Made by a program: the position numbers and the translations under genes. A model generated the notes under the pieces. That model was not told where the DNA came from. It did not search any database and saw only the letters and a program-made list of their open reading frames with translations. Of a stretch of DNA of 5,152 bases, positions 1-4,375 are shown in pieces. Origin of the DNA: Hyphomonadaceae bacterium. Its GTDB lineage: Bacteria > Pseudomonadota > Alphaproteobacteria > Caulobacterales > Aquidulcibacteraceae. Every line of letters starts with the position of its first letter. Positions within the stretch are counted from its first letter, which is position 1. Location of the stretch: assembly GCA_025458365.1 (NCBI GenBank), contig JALOSP010000133.1, positions 1 to 5,152 on the forward strand. The letters run 5' to 3'.

Positions 1-82
1 CAACAACCTCGACCCCGAGGCGGCGGGCCAGCTTGAACACCTCCGCACCGAGCCACGAATTGCCCGCGATCACGATCCGCAT
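1..82 (-). CDS. Rossmann-like enzyme N-terminus, possibly formyltransferase family (partial)
   Basis: Only the first 27 codons are in the window; the gene runs off the left edge. The peptide begins MRIVIAGNSWLGAEVF and continues with a basic helix, then a second hydrophobic strand (VEVV). This beta-strand, glycine turn, helix, strand pattern is that of a Rossmann-type fold. The opening resembles the start of methionyl-tRNA formyltransferase-like (Fmt/PurN-type) proteins, but the catalytic Asn-His-Asp region is not visible, so the family is a guess. The ATG overlaps the last 13 bases of the upstream ATPase-GNAT gene in another frame. It has a strong GGAGG Shine-Dalgarno 7 bases upstream, inside that gene. 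The overlap argues that the two products are made together and act in one pathway. If it is a formyltransferase it might supply a one-carbon step in base modification. Other Rossmann enzymes (a dehydrogenase or sugar-nucleotide enzyme) remain possible. Confidence 0.62.
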   Translation of the reverse strand, partial: MRIVIAGNSWLGAEVFKLARRLGVEVV

Positions 83-1254
83 GAGGTGCCCTCCCCCAGA
101 TAGCGGAACCCCTGAACGGCACGGAAGTGGCCACCGTATCCCGCCTGGGTATTCTTGGCGTCCTTGAAGCGGCCCCGGGCTGCCGAGCGCTGGAGCGAGG
201 CGACACACCTTGCCCGATTGGCCCCATGCAGGACCGCACTGACCTGCGTCCAGTTCCGGTCCCGGCGCAGGGCCGCACACAGGCCCGGATGGCTGGTGTG
301 GAACAGGGTCGGCATGATCAGGCCGTAGCGGTTCTGCCCCCGGCGCCAGAGGTCACAGACCGCGTTGAGGAAGCGCAAGCCGACACCGGCACCCTGCCAT
401 TCCGGCATCACGACCAGGCGCGAGGCTCGTGCCTCCTTCAGACCCATGCGCGTGGAGAAGCCGACATGGGCCACCGGCTCTCCGTCGACAAACCCGGCGT
501 AGTAGGTGGGCGCGACCAGCTTGGGCAGCGTCAGATAATAATGTGGCGCAAACAGCGGCCAGAGGCTGGCATCGACCTGCCGGACCTCCAGCCCGATCCG
601 GGGCCGCTCATACCAGCCGCCGTCTGGTCGGCTTCGAAGCCACCTCCCGGAGAAGCGCGCCTCTCCTGACGGGTTCGGGGTGGTGTCGAGAACCCAGTCC
701 GGCTCCAGCCAGTCCAGCACATCATAATGACAGGTGAGCAGCACGGACTGCCCGCCAGTCCGGCGCCACGCCCTGGCAAAGGCCCCTGCCCCGATCCGGG
801 CAATCTGCCGGTCGACCACGCTGGTGAACTCGTCAATCACCACCGTGGCCGGAGCCTCGGCCAGGACGCGGGCGAGGCCCGCCCGGAACTGCTCGCCGTT
901 CGACAGCATGGAATAGGGCCGCAGCCAGGCGGGGACGCTGCCCAGCCCCACGGCTGCCAGTGCGCCGGTGACGTCCTCAAAGCTGCCCTCGGGCGCGATG
1001 GCTTCGACCACCGGCTGATCGGCTGGCCAAGGCCGCTCGCAGTGCATCGCAGCCTCGCCAAACAATCCCCGACCGAGCGTGGTCTTGCCGGTGCCGGATG
1101 GCCCGACGATCACGCCGATCTGCCAGTTCCGGCCTTCCAGCGGCAACTCGGCCGAGATCTGGAAAGAGGCGTCCTGGGCGTTGAACAGGCTTTCGACGCG
1201 GCGTGCCCGGTAGCTGTCGGGCACGCTGCGATGGCGGGTGATCTCGATCTTCAT
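70..1254 (-). CDS. ABC-type ATPase fused to a GNAT acetyltransferase-like domain (Mom-like candidate)
   Basis: A 394-residue soluble protein with no membrane segment. The N-terminal ABC ATPase domain has a Walker A (GPSGTGKTT, 51-59), a signature motif (LSNGEQ, 117-122), a Walker B with catalytic glutamate (TVVIDEF, 137-143; E142), a D-loop (SVVD, 145-148) and an H-switch histidine (H176). Only about 60 residues separate Walker A from the signature, shorter than in transporters, so this is a compact non-transport ABC ATPase. The C-terminal half (about 215-385) carries a GNAT-type acyl-CoA binding segment, RLVVMPEWQGAGVG (279-292), followed by a helix. The architecture matches the known class of ABC-type ATPases fused to a predicted acetyltransferase. 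Phage Mu Mom, which modifies adenine in DNA, also has a GNAT fold, and a Com-like gene lies upstream here, so a DNA-base modification role is inferred. The substrate is unknown. The ATG overlaps the stop of the 56-residue gene (ATGA) and has no good Shine-Dalgarno, so translation is probably coupled to that gene. Confidence 0.93.
   Translation of the reverse strand: MKIEITRHRSVPDSYRARRVESLFNAQDASFQISAELPLEGRNWQIGVIVGPSGTGKTTLGRGLFGEAAMHCERPWPADQPVVEAIAPEGSFEDVTGALAAVGLGSVPAWLRPYSMLSNGEQFRAGLARVLAEAPATVVIDEFTSVVDRQIARIGAGAFARAWRRTGGQSVLLTCHYDVLDWLEPDWVLDTTPNPSGEARFSGRWLRSRPDGGWYERPRIGLEVRQVDASLWPLFAPHYYLTLPKLVAPTYYAGFVDGEPVAHVGFSTRMGLKEARASRLVVMPEWQGAGVGLRFLNAVCDLWRRGQNRYGLIMPTLFHTSHPGLCAALRRDRNWTQVSAVLHGANRARCVASLQRSAARGRFKDAKNTQAGYGGHFRAVQGFRYLGEGTSCGS
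90..97 (-). promoter_or_regulatory. Strong ribosome binding site for the gene at 1..82
   Basis: The minus strand reads GGGGGAGG here. The core GGAGG lies 7 bases before the ATG at 82..80, within the last codons of the ATPase-GNAT gene. It fixes the start of the partial downstream gene and indicates independent, efficient initiation despite the overlap. Confidence 0.7.
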
Positions 1255-1421
1255 ACGGTCACCACACGGGCCTGCAGGCCCAGTTCCTTGAGCCGCTCGA
1301 ACAGGGCAGCCTGGCTGGCCTCGTCGGCTGTCTCGATGATCAGGCCGAACCGGTTTTTGTGCTTGAAGCCGTTGGTGGCAGGGCTGCCTGGTCGCAGTGG
1401 CGGGAGGGGATTTTCAGACAT
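1251..1421 (-). CDS. Small 56-residue protein between com-like and ATPase-GNAT genes
   Basis: This reading frame starts with MSENPLPPLRPGSPATNGF and ends with ARVVTV. It has a proline-rich flexible N-terminus (1-19), then a strand (FGLIIET, 25-31), a helix (about 33-46, with FERLKELG at 41-48) and a final strand (ARVVTV, 51-56), a compact beta-alpha-beta layout. I do not recognise a named family and no catalytic residues are evident. It is supported by an ATG with AGGAA about 9 bases upstream, coding-like codon use, and an exact ATGA overlap with the ATPase-GNAT gene. That overlap suggests translational coupling. The Shine-Dalgarno is inside a predicted stem-loop (1427..1449). It may be an accessory subunit, an adaptor for the ATPase-GNAT enzyme, or a leader peptide that transmits Com control to the main gene. 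Confidence 0.8.
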   Translation of the reverse strand: MSENPLPPLRPGSPATNGFKHKNRFGLIIETADEASQAALFERLKELGLQARVVTV

Positions 1422-1426
1422 GGCAC

Positions 1427-1449
1427 AGCGTTCCTGAGAAGGGGACGCT
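1427..1449 (-). promoter_or_regulatory. Predicted RNA stem-loop sequestering the Shine-Dalgarno of the 56-residue gene
   Basis: On the minus strand, AGCGT (1449..1445) pairs perfectly with ACGCT (1431..1427). Inside, CCT can pair with AGG, giving a 5 bp outer and 3 bp inner stem with a small internal loop. The AGGA Shine-Dalgarno (1435..1432) is in the right arm, and the hairpin ends 5 bases before the ATG at 1421. In phage Mu, Com activates mom by binding the mRNA and opening a structure that hides the mom initiation site. The position here, just downstream of a com-like gene, suggests the same logic. Stability was not computed. Confidence 0.45.
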
Positions 1450-1497
1450 CGCTGGCGCTCTGGATGGTCGGGTGAAAGGCTCGGGCGGCCTTGGATG

Positions 1498-1662
1498 TCA
1501 GGGCGTGGCCCTGATCAGGTTGACCGTGCCGCAGCGGCGGCACTTGATCGAGAGTGTCCCGGTGACGGCACCGGGCGAGGCTTTGAATAGCAGCGCGTCG
1601 CACGATCCGCAACGCACGGGTTCAAGGGTCCCCTGCGCCGGGGCGGTCTGGGGCGGCTTCAA
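1498..1662 (-). CDS. com: Com-like zinc-finger translational regulator (start uncertain)
   Basis: The conserved part (from 1617 down) reads RCGSCDALLFKA, then a short beta region, then IKCRRCG and NLIRATP. The four cysteines form CxxC, 19 residues, CxxC, a small zinc-finger/ribbon. The RCxxCxxLLFKA opening and the second CxRCG knuckle match the phage Mu Com family. Com is a small RNA-binding protein that activates translation of the DNA-modification gene mom. The start is unclear: no ATG precedes the domain closely. I chose a TTG at 1662 (54 residues, near the usual length of about 60) because codons from there on have almost uniformly G or C in third position. A GTG at 1617 would begin right at the first cysteine knuckle. 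A GTG near 1881 would add a proline-rich, noncoding-looking tail. It lies 76 bases upstream of the 56-residue gene and heads the putative modification cassette. Confidence 0.75.
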   Translation of the reverse strand: MKPPQTAPAQGTLEPVRCGSCDALLFKASPGAVTGTLSIKCRRCGTVNLIRATP

Positions 1663-1675
1663 CGCGCCTTGAAGC
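1656..1675 (-). promoter_or_regulatory. Perfect 7 bp hairpin over the putative com start
   Basis: On the minus strand, GCTTCAA (1675..1669) and TTGAAGC (1662..1656) are exact reverse complements around a 6-base loop (GGCGCG). The proposed TTG start codon forms the first bases of the right arm, and a weak AAGG Shine-Dalgarno straddles left arm and loop. If the TTG is used, the hairpin would limit Com synthesis. It could equally be an autoregulatory RNA site or a coincidence. Confidence 0.4.
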
Positions 1676-1924
1676 GCGGGTTGGGATGGTCTTGCCACAA
1701 GTTGCGGACTCACTGTTTGACCAGTCTCCCGTGTGCACGGGTGGGAGCGGCCATCAAGTGATTGTCTGGTCGGCGGGGTCAGGTGTGAGAGCTTTGGCCC
1801 CGTGTCGGGCGGTTGCCGCCGCCCGGCCTCCTTCTGGGCTGATTTGGGTTGGATGTGAGGAGCCTGGGGTGTCCCGCACACATGCGACGCGTCAGTCTAC
1901 ACAAAAGCAAGTTTCGTGGCGTCG
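1663..1924. other. Intergenic region between tail operon and modification cassette
   Basis: This is the only substantial gap in the window. Codon use in the open frame on the minus strand here looks noncoding. It holds a GC-rich hairpin (1806..1825), the upper arm of the com-start hairpin, a short CTTG-CCA-CAAG inverted repeat (1691..1701), an 8-base palindrome GACGCGTC (1886..1893), and one GANTC site (1707..1711). GANTC is the target of the alphaproteobacterial methylase CcrM. No -35/-10 pair is convincing on either strand, although a promoter for the com-like cassette would be expected here. Confidence 0.6.
1806..1825. other. GC-rich hairpin in the intergenic region
   Basis: CGGGCGG (1806..1812) and CCGCCCG (1819..1825) are exact reverse complements around a 6-base loop. 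It lies about 100 bases past the stop of the last tail-region gene. Neither strand has a T-run after it, so it is not a typical intrinsic terminator, but it could slow transcription or protect an mRNA end. Confidence 0.4.
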
Positions 1925-2230
1925 TTACATCACCGAGATAGGCGCGACCGCGTCACGGGCGGCCTGTGCCGCCACATCGCGCTCGACCTGTTGCACGTGT
2001 GCCACAGACCCGGCGATGATGCCATCGAACCACGCCTCCAGCACTTCGTTGATCGTCGGCGGGCGCGGCGCCCCCTCATCATCGACCCAGCGACCGGCAT
2101 AGCTGCGAGCATAGGCGGCGATCAGCCGGGCGCTATCGACACTCGACACCTGCCGCACCAGAGTGACGCCGCCGCCCTGTGCGACCGTGCCAACGCCCGT
2201 GCCCTCAACGATCAATGAAATTTGACCCAT
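1925..2230 (-). CDS. Conserved phage protein of unknown function, downstream of tail fibre
   Basis: A 101-residue protein. It begins with a short beta segment (MGQISLIVEG), then a glycine-rich loop (16-22). Next comes a helix (SARLIAAYARSYAGR, 33-47), an acidic/proline loop, and a long amphipathic helix region (60-95) with EAWFDGIIAG and an E-R-D-A heptad-like run. Small proteins of this layout (strand, AAYA helix, EAWxxGxIAG, ERDxAAxAA) are common just after tail-fibre genes in phages of alphaproteobacteria, but I know no assigned function. The ATG at 2230 is preferred over the in-frame TTG at 2233 because GGAGG lies 8 bases before the ATG. The start shares one base with the stop of the fibre gene (TGATG), so expression is probably coupled. 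It is the last gene of the tight operon. Confidence 0.85.
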   Translation of the reverse strand: MGQISLIVEGTGVGTVAQGGGVTLVRQVSSVDSARLIAAYARSYAGRWVDDEGAPRPPTINEVLEAWFDGIIAGSVAHVQQVERDVAAQAARDAVAPISVM

Positions 2231-2961
2231 CAACCCATCCTCCAGTTGGTGCCATCAGAAAACACCGGGCAGGCCATTGATCCCCCGCCCGCCACCACAT
2301 CGCCAAACGTCCGCGCGGTGGCGTCGGACACACACATCCGCGCACCCGCCCCCACAGTCGCCGCGCTGGGTAGAGCGCTCACAGTGACCGTGCCGTGATC
2401 GACCAGCACCGGACGGCGGACGCCAGTCCCGTTGGCCTGTGCGACCAGCTCGAATCGGCCAGACGCTGCCCGCAGATTGACCCACGAGCCGTTGGAGGCG
2501 TTGGTGTGGGTCTCGTAGACCCGGAACGTCTGGGCGTTGGTGCCGTTGCGAAGAGCCAAAATGTTTGCAGCGTCTCGCCACAGCCGAACATCTGATCCGT
2601 TGCCGATCACCGGCGTGATGTTGAGGCTGTTGAGGAACGCTGTTTCTGAAGAGGTGAACTGCCACACACCCACCCCGTTCACACGGAATTGGTGCTGGAT
2701 ACCGCCCCCCGTGAAAAAATCCACACGGTAATCCGTGTGCTGATACAGCGGCCACACGTTGCCGAACGAGCCCTCGTTAGGCCTCCCCGCTGGGATCACC
2801 AAATAGCCGTTTTCATTGTAGGCCCGGACCGTCCTGCCGGAAACCGTCAGTCTCCAAACGATTCTGCCGCCCGGAGTGCCGGGCACGCCGATCCCTGCGC
2901 CGTTCTGCTCGCCGGGAAAACTGGGTTGGGGGGCGCCAAGCACCCCTCGAAAAACGCTCAT
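2230..2961 (-). CDS. Phage tail-fibre / receptor-binding-type protein
   Basis: A 243-residue, glycine- and asparagine-rich beta protein, probably an extracellular virion component. The N-terminus (1-32) is a Gly/Pro-rich stretch with PGTPGG. Residues 33-115 look like a beta-sandwich segment (WRLTVSGRTVRAYNENGY; HQFRVNGVGVWQF). Residues 126-185 contain the widespread fibre module RLWRDAANILALRNGTNAQ followed by TFRVYET, a strand repeat, and a NGTG turn. The C-terminus (195-243) has ALPSAATVGAGARMCVSDA and ends in VFSDGTNWRMG, a common end of phage fibre or adhesin proteins. The role is inferred to be host-surface contact or decoration. The ATG shares a base with the stop of the 132-residue gene and has GGAGG 9 bases upstream. 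No enzymatic motif is seen. An alternative is a head-decoration fibre. Confidence 0.9.
   Translation of the reverse strand: MSVFRGVLGAPQPSFPGEQNGAGIGVPGTPGGRIVWRLTVSGRTVRAYNENGYLVIPAGRPNEGSFGNVWPLYQHTDYRVDFFTGGGIQHQFRVNGVGVWQFTSSETAFLNSLNITPVIGNGSDVRLWRDAANILALRNGTNAQTFRVYETHTNASNGSWVNLRAASGRFELVAQANGTGVRRPVLVDHGTVTVSALPSAATVGAGARMCVSDATARTFGDVVAGGGSMACPVFSDGTNWRMG
2239..2243 (-). promoter_or_regulatory. Ribosome binding site for the 101-residue gene
   Basis: GGAGG on the minus strand, embedded in the last codons of the fibre gene. Spacing is 8 bases to the ATG at 2230 and 5 bases to the alternative TTG at 2233, which favours the ATG. Confidence 0.65.
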
Positions 2962-3359
2962 CAGAGTTCGCCTCCGAACGCGCGAACACTAAACGTCTGT
3001 GCCTGCGTGGGGGCTGCCCCAAGACGCTGACCGGCCTCCAGCACGGTGAAGCCGCCGGGGAACGACAGGTCGATCTCAGCCCGGAACGCCGCTGTGCCGG
3101 TCGCATTTGGCGTGATCGCAGTCACCTGCACCTCGCGCCAAATGCGCCAGCCAGCCCCTGTGTCCAAATAGAGCACGACTGAACCGGCAGTCGTAGCAGC
3201 CGACGCCGTAATCTCGATCCGCTCGATTTTCCGGTCCGCCGTGGCGTGCACCGGCATGACCTCGACGATTGTCCCTGTGCCGTCCCGGTTGGTGTTGGCG
3301 GCACTGATGGTCGCCGACCAGTGGCGCGGGGTCGCCACGAAATTAGGTGAGTTGGCCAT
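2961..3359 (-). CDS. Beta-rich phage structural protein, tail-fibre associated
   Basis: A 132-residue protein starting MANSPNF with a TISAANTNRDGTGTI segment (17-31), then alternating strands: RKIERIEITASAATTAGSV (43-61), VLYLDTG and WREVQVTAI. It ends in FSVRAFGGEL. I recognise the pattern 'MANSPNF, then AN-NRDGTG, then I-I-A-TTAG-V' from small phage proteins usually next to fibre genes carrying the RDAANILALRNG module, as here. This suggests a beta-sandwich fibre subunit or adaptor. The biochemical role is not known to me. The ATG is 3 bases after the stop of the 63-residue gene, with a GGAG about 10 bases upstream. The stop overlaps the start of the 243-residue fibre gene by one base. Confidence 0.88.
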   Translation of the reverse strand: MANSPNFVATPRHWSATISAANTNRDGTGTIVEVMPVHATADRKIERIEITASAATTAGSVVLYLDTGAGWRIWREVQVTAITPNATGTAAFRAEIDLSFPGGFTVLEAGQRLGAAPTQAQTFSVRAFGGEL

Positions 3360-3362
3360 TGT

Positions 3363-3554
3363 TCAAAAGCTCCATGGGGTGAAAAATTGGGGTTGCGCGG
3401 AGCCTTCGGGTCCGGCCTGCCACCCGGCCTCGAAATCGCCCGGCCCGGTCTTGCGCAGCACGTTGCCAACGGTCCCGCCAGGCGGCAGACCGCGCAGTTT
3501 GAGCGCAGCGCCGGTCGCCTGCGCGAGTTCAGTCAGGCGGGTTTGCAGGCTCAT
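3363..3554 (-). CDS. Short fibre-like protein with duplicated N-terminus
   Basis: A 63-residue protein. Residues 1-21 are a near-copy of the start of the neighbouring 172-residue fibre gene: both begin MSLQTRLT and continue with a similar alanine/lysine helix. The rest, PGGTVGNVLRKTGPGDFEAGW (25-45), resembles the 'GGTTGQVLTKTS-DF-W' linker found in many phage fibres. The C-terminus QPQFFTPWSF is aromatic. It may be a small trimeric fibre tip or connector, or the remnant of a longer fibre gene whose distal part became separate genes. The ATG overlaps the stop of the 172-residue gene (ATGA), with GGGAG 7 bases upstream, so it is probably translated. Confidence 0.82.
   Translation of the reverse strand: MSLQTRLTELAQATGAALKLRGLPPGGTVGNVLRKTGPGDFEAGWQAGPEGSAQPQFFTPWSF
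3529..3554. repeat. Direct repeat copy 1 (gene-start duplication)
   Basis: These 26 bases match 4044..4069 at 25 of 26 positions. Weaker similarity continues upstream on the plus strand to about 3517. The repeat encodes the MSLQTRLT start of the 63-residue gene. Confidence 0.85.
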
Positions 3555-4069
3555 ACCAAGGCTCCCGCGAAGGCGGCGACCAGATCGGTTTCGGGGTCGC
3601 CGATGGCAGCGGTGGCCACGGCGCCAATATTGGCGCGGGCGTTGGACTGCTGGAGCGCCGTCAACGCCTGCGTGGCGGTATCGACACGCACCCGGTTGGC
3701 GAGCGCTGCGGTCATGGTGGCGGCGAAATTGGCGTCGTCACCCATTGCGGCGGCCAGCTCGTCGAGCGTGTTGAGCGCTCCTGGCGCGCCCGCCGTCAGG
3801 GCAGCAAGCGATGTCGCGACATGATCTGACGTCTTCTGGCTCGACCAGACCTTGGTCTGCGAGGCAACGGCATCGTCAATGATCGCAGACGAGCCGGCCG
3901 ATTGGGCCTGCCCCTTCACTTCATTGATCGCGGCGATCAGGCTGCTCTTGTTTGTGGTGTTCAGGTCGGCAAGGGTGCCGATGGCCGAGCCGGTGATCAT
4001 CGTGCGCAGCGTTTTGAACTGGGTGCCAATCGCCAGCACGAGGTCAGTCAGGCGGGTCTGCAGGCTCAT
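3551..4069 (-). CDS. Phage tail-fibre protein
   Basis: A 172-residue protein made of recognisable fibre modules. Residues 1-22 are an N-terminal helix shared with the next gene. GTLADLNTTNKSSLIAAINE (31-50) is a very common fibre repeat unit. AIIDDAVASQTKVWSSQKT (62-80) matches the 'D-A-S-T-WSS-KI' unit of many fibres. GAPGALNTLDELAAAMGDD (94-112) with NFAATMTAALANR (114-126) is the classical 'PGALDTLNELAAALGDDPNF' unit. ALQQSNARANIGA (138-150) and GDPETDLVAAFAGAL (157-171) form the end. All indicate a parallel trimeric coiled fibre in the virion tail. It lacks a large receptor-binding tip, which may be supplied by downstream genes. The start is clear: AGGAG 6 bases before the ATG, overlapping the previous stop codon. 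Confidence 0.93.
   Translation of the reverse strand: MSLQTRLTDLVLAIGTQFKTLRTMITGSAIGTLADLNTTNKSSLIAAINEVKGQAQSAGSSAIIDDAVASQTKVWSSQKTSDHVATSLAALTAGAPGALNTLDELAAAMGDDANFAATMTAALANRVRVDTATQALTALQQSNARANIGAVATAAIGDPETDLVAAFAGALV
4044..4069. repeat. Direct repeat copy 2 (gene-start duplication)
   Basis: Partner of 3529..3554, with one mismatch over 26 bases. It encodes the MSLQTRLT start of the 172-residue fibre gene. The copies are 515 bases apart in the same orientation. Confidence 0.85.
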
Positions 4070-4075
4070 GGGTGT

Positions 4076-4080
4076 CTCCT
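4076..4080 (-). promoter_or_regulatory. Ribosome binding site of the 172-residue fibre gene
   Basis: AGGAG on the minus strand, sharing bases with the TAG stop of the preceding gene and 6 bases from the ATG at 4069. It sits in one of the few non-overlapping junctions of the operon. Confidence 0.7.
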
Positions 4081-4375
4081 AAATCGAGTGGTTTTCGAGT
4101 AGCGCGACGAGATTGCCCGGATCCCACAGCGCGGCTGGTGTGTCAGGATCGAGAGGCGGATTGGGGTCCAGCAGCGCGACGAGGTCGCCGGGATCGAAGT
4201 CGCCTGCACCGTCAGATGTAGCCGGTGGCCCGGCCCTGCCGCGAGGGCCGGACACGAGCAAAAGGGGCAACGGCGCACCAGTCGGTGCACGGGCCAGTTC
4301 CAGCGCGACACTTTGACGGACCACCGTCAAGCCAAGCCCAACGGGCGGGGGCAGGATCGTAGCAGTCAGCTTCAT
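4079..4375 (-). CDS. Proline/glycine-rich phage protein with collagen-like segment and internal repeat
   Basis: A 98-residue protein. The N-terminal third (MKLTATILPPPVGLGLTVVRQSVALELAR) looks like two hydrophobic beta-strands. It is followed by a short run of Gly-X-Y triplets (GPRGRAGPP, 43-51), then two copies of DPG(D/N)LVALL (61-69 and 85-93). Small phage proteins with a 'KLT-L, TV-R-V-L, G-P-G' layout often precede fibre genes, and the collagen-like stretch is typical of fibre stalks. It is probably a virion fibre/adaptor component. No named family is recognised. The ATG forms an ATGA overlap with the 121-residue gene, preceded by GAGGGG 5 bases away. Confidence 0.83.
   Translation of the reverse strand: MKLTATILPPPVGLGLTVVRQSVALELARAPTGAPLPLLLVSGPRGRAGPPATSDGAGDFDPGDLVALLDPNPPLDPDTPAALWDPGNLVALLENHSI
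4098..4123. repeat. Imperfect coding repeat, copy 1
   Basis: Matches 4170..4195 at 22 of 26 bases, 72 bases (24 codons) apart in the same frame. It encodes the second DPGNLVALL unit of the 98-residue protein. Confidence 0.7.
4170..4195. repeat. Imperfect coding repeat, copy 2
   Basis: Partner of 4098..4123. It encodes the first DPGDLVALL unit. Three of the four differences are transitions, so the duplication looks fairly old or under selection at the protein level. Confidence 0.7.

Noticed and set aside
127..669. 180-residue open frame on the plus strand
   Set aside because: Antisense to the GNAT part of the fusion; no motif, poor start context.
70..1254. ABC transporter ATPase subunit
   Set aside because: There is no permease or membrane segment nearby, the helical region is unusually short, and a GNAT domain is fused at the C-terminus.
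727..1437. 236-residue open frame on the plus strand
   Set aside because: It lies antisense to the ATPase-GNAT gene, whose motifs are unmistakable. Its composition is Pro/Arg/Gly-rich with no recognisable domain, a typical high-GC shadow frame.
1510..1519. CCTGATCAGG palindrome with a GATC site, recalling Dam control of Mu mom
   Set aside because: It is inside the com-like coding sequence, not upstream of a promoter, and short palindromes are expected by chance.
1806..1825. Intrinsic terminator for the tail operon
   Set aside because: The stem is good but no T-run follows on either strand, so it is listed only as a hairpin.
1895..1924. Promoter on the minus strand (TAGACT as a -10 near 1900)
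   Set aside because: No acceptable -35 hexamer at 16 to 18 bases; match too weak to report.
2255..2755. 166-residue minus-strand frame inside the fibre gene
   Set aside because: Out-of-frame shadow of the 243-residue fibre protein, whose frame carries recognisable fibre modules.
3241..3774. 177-residue open frame on the plus strand
   Set aside because: Arginine/tryptophan-rich antisense frame running across three well-supported minus-strand genes.
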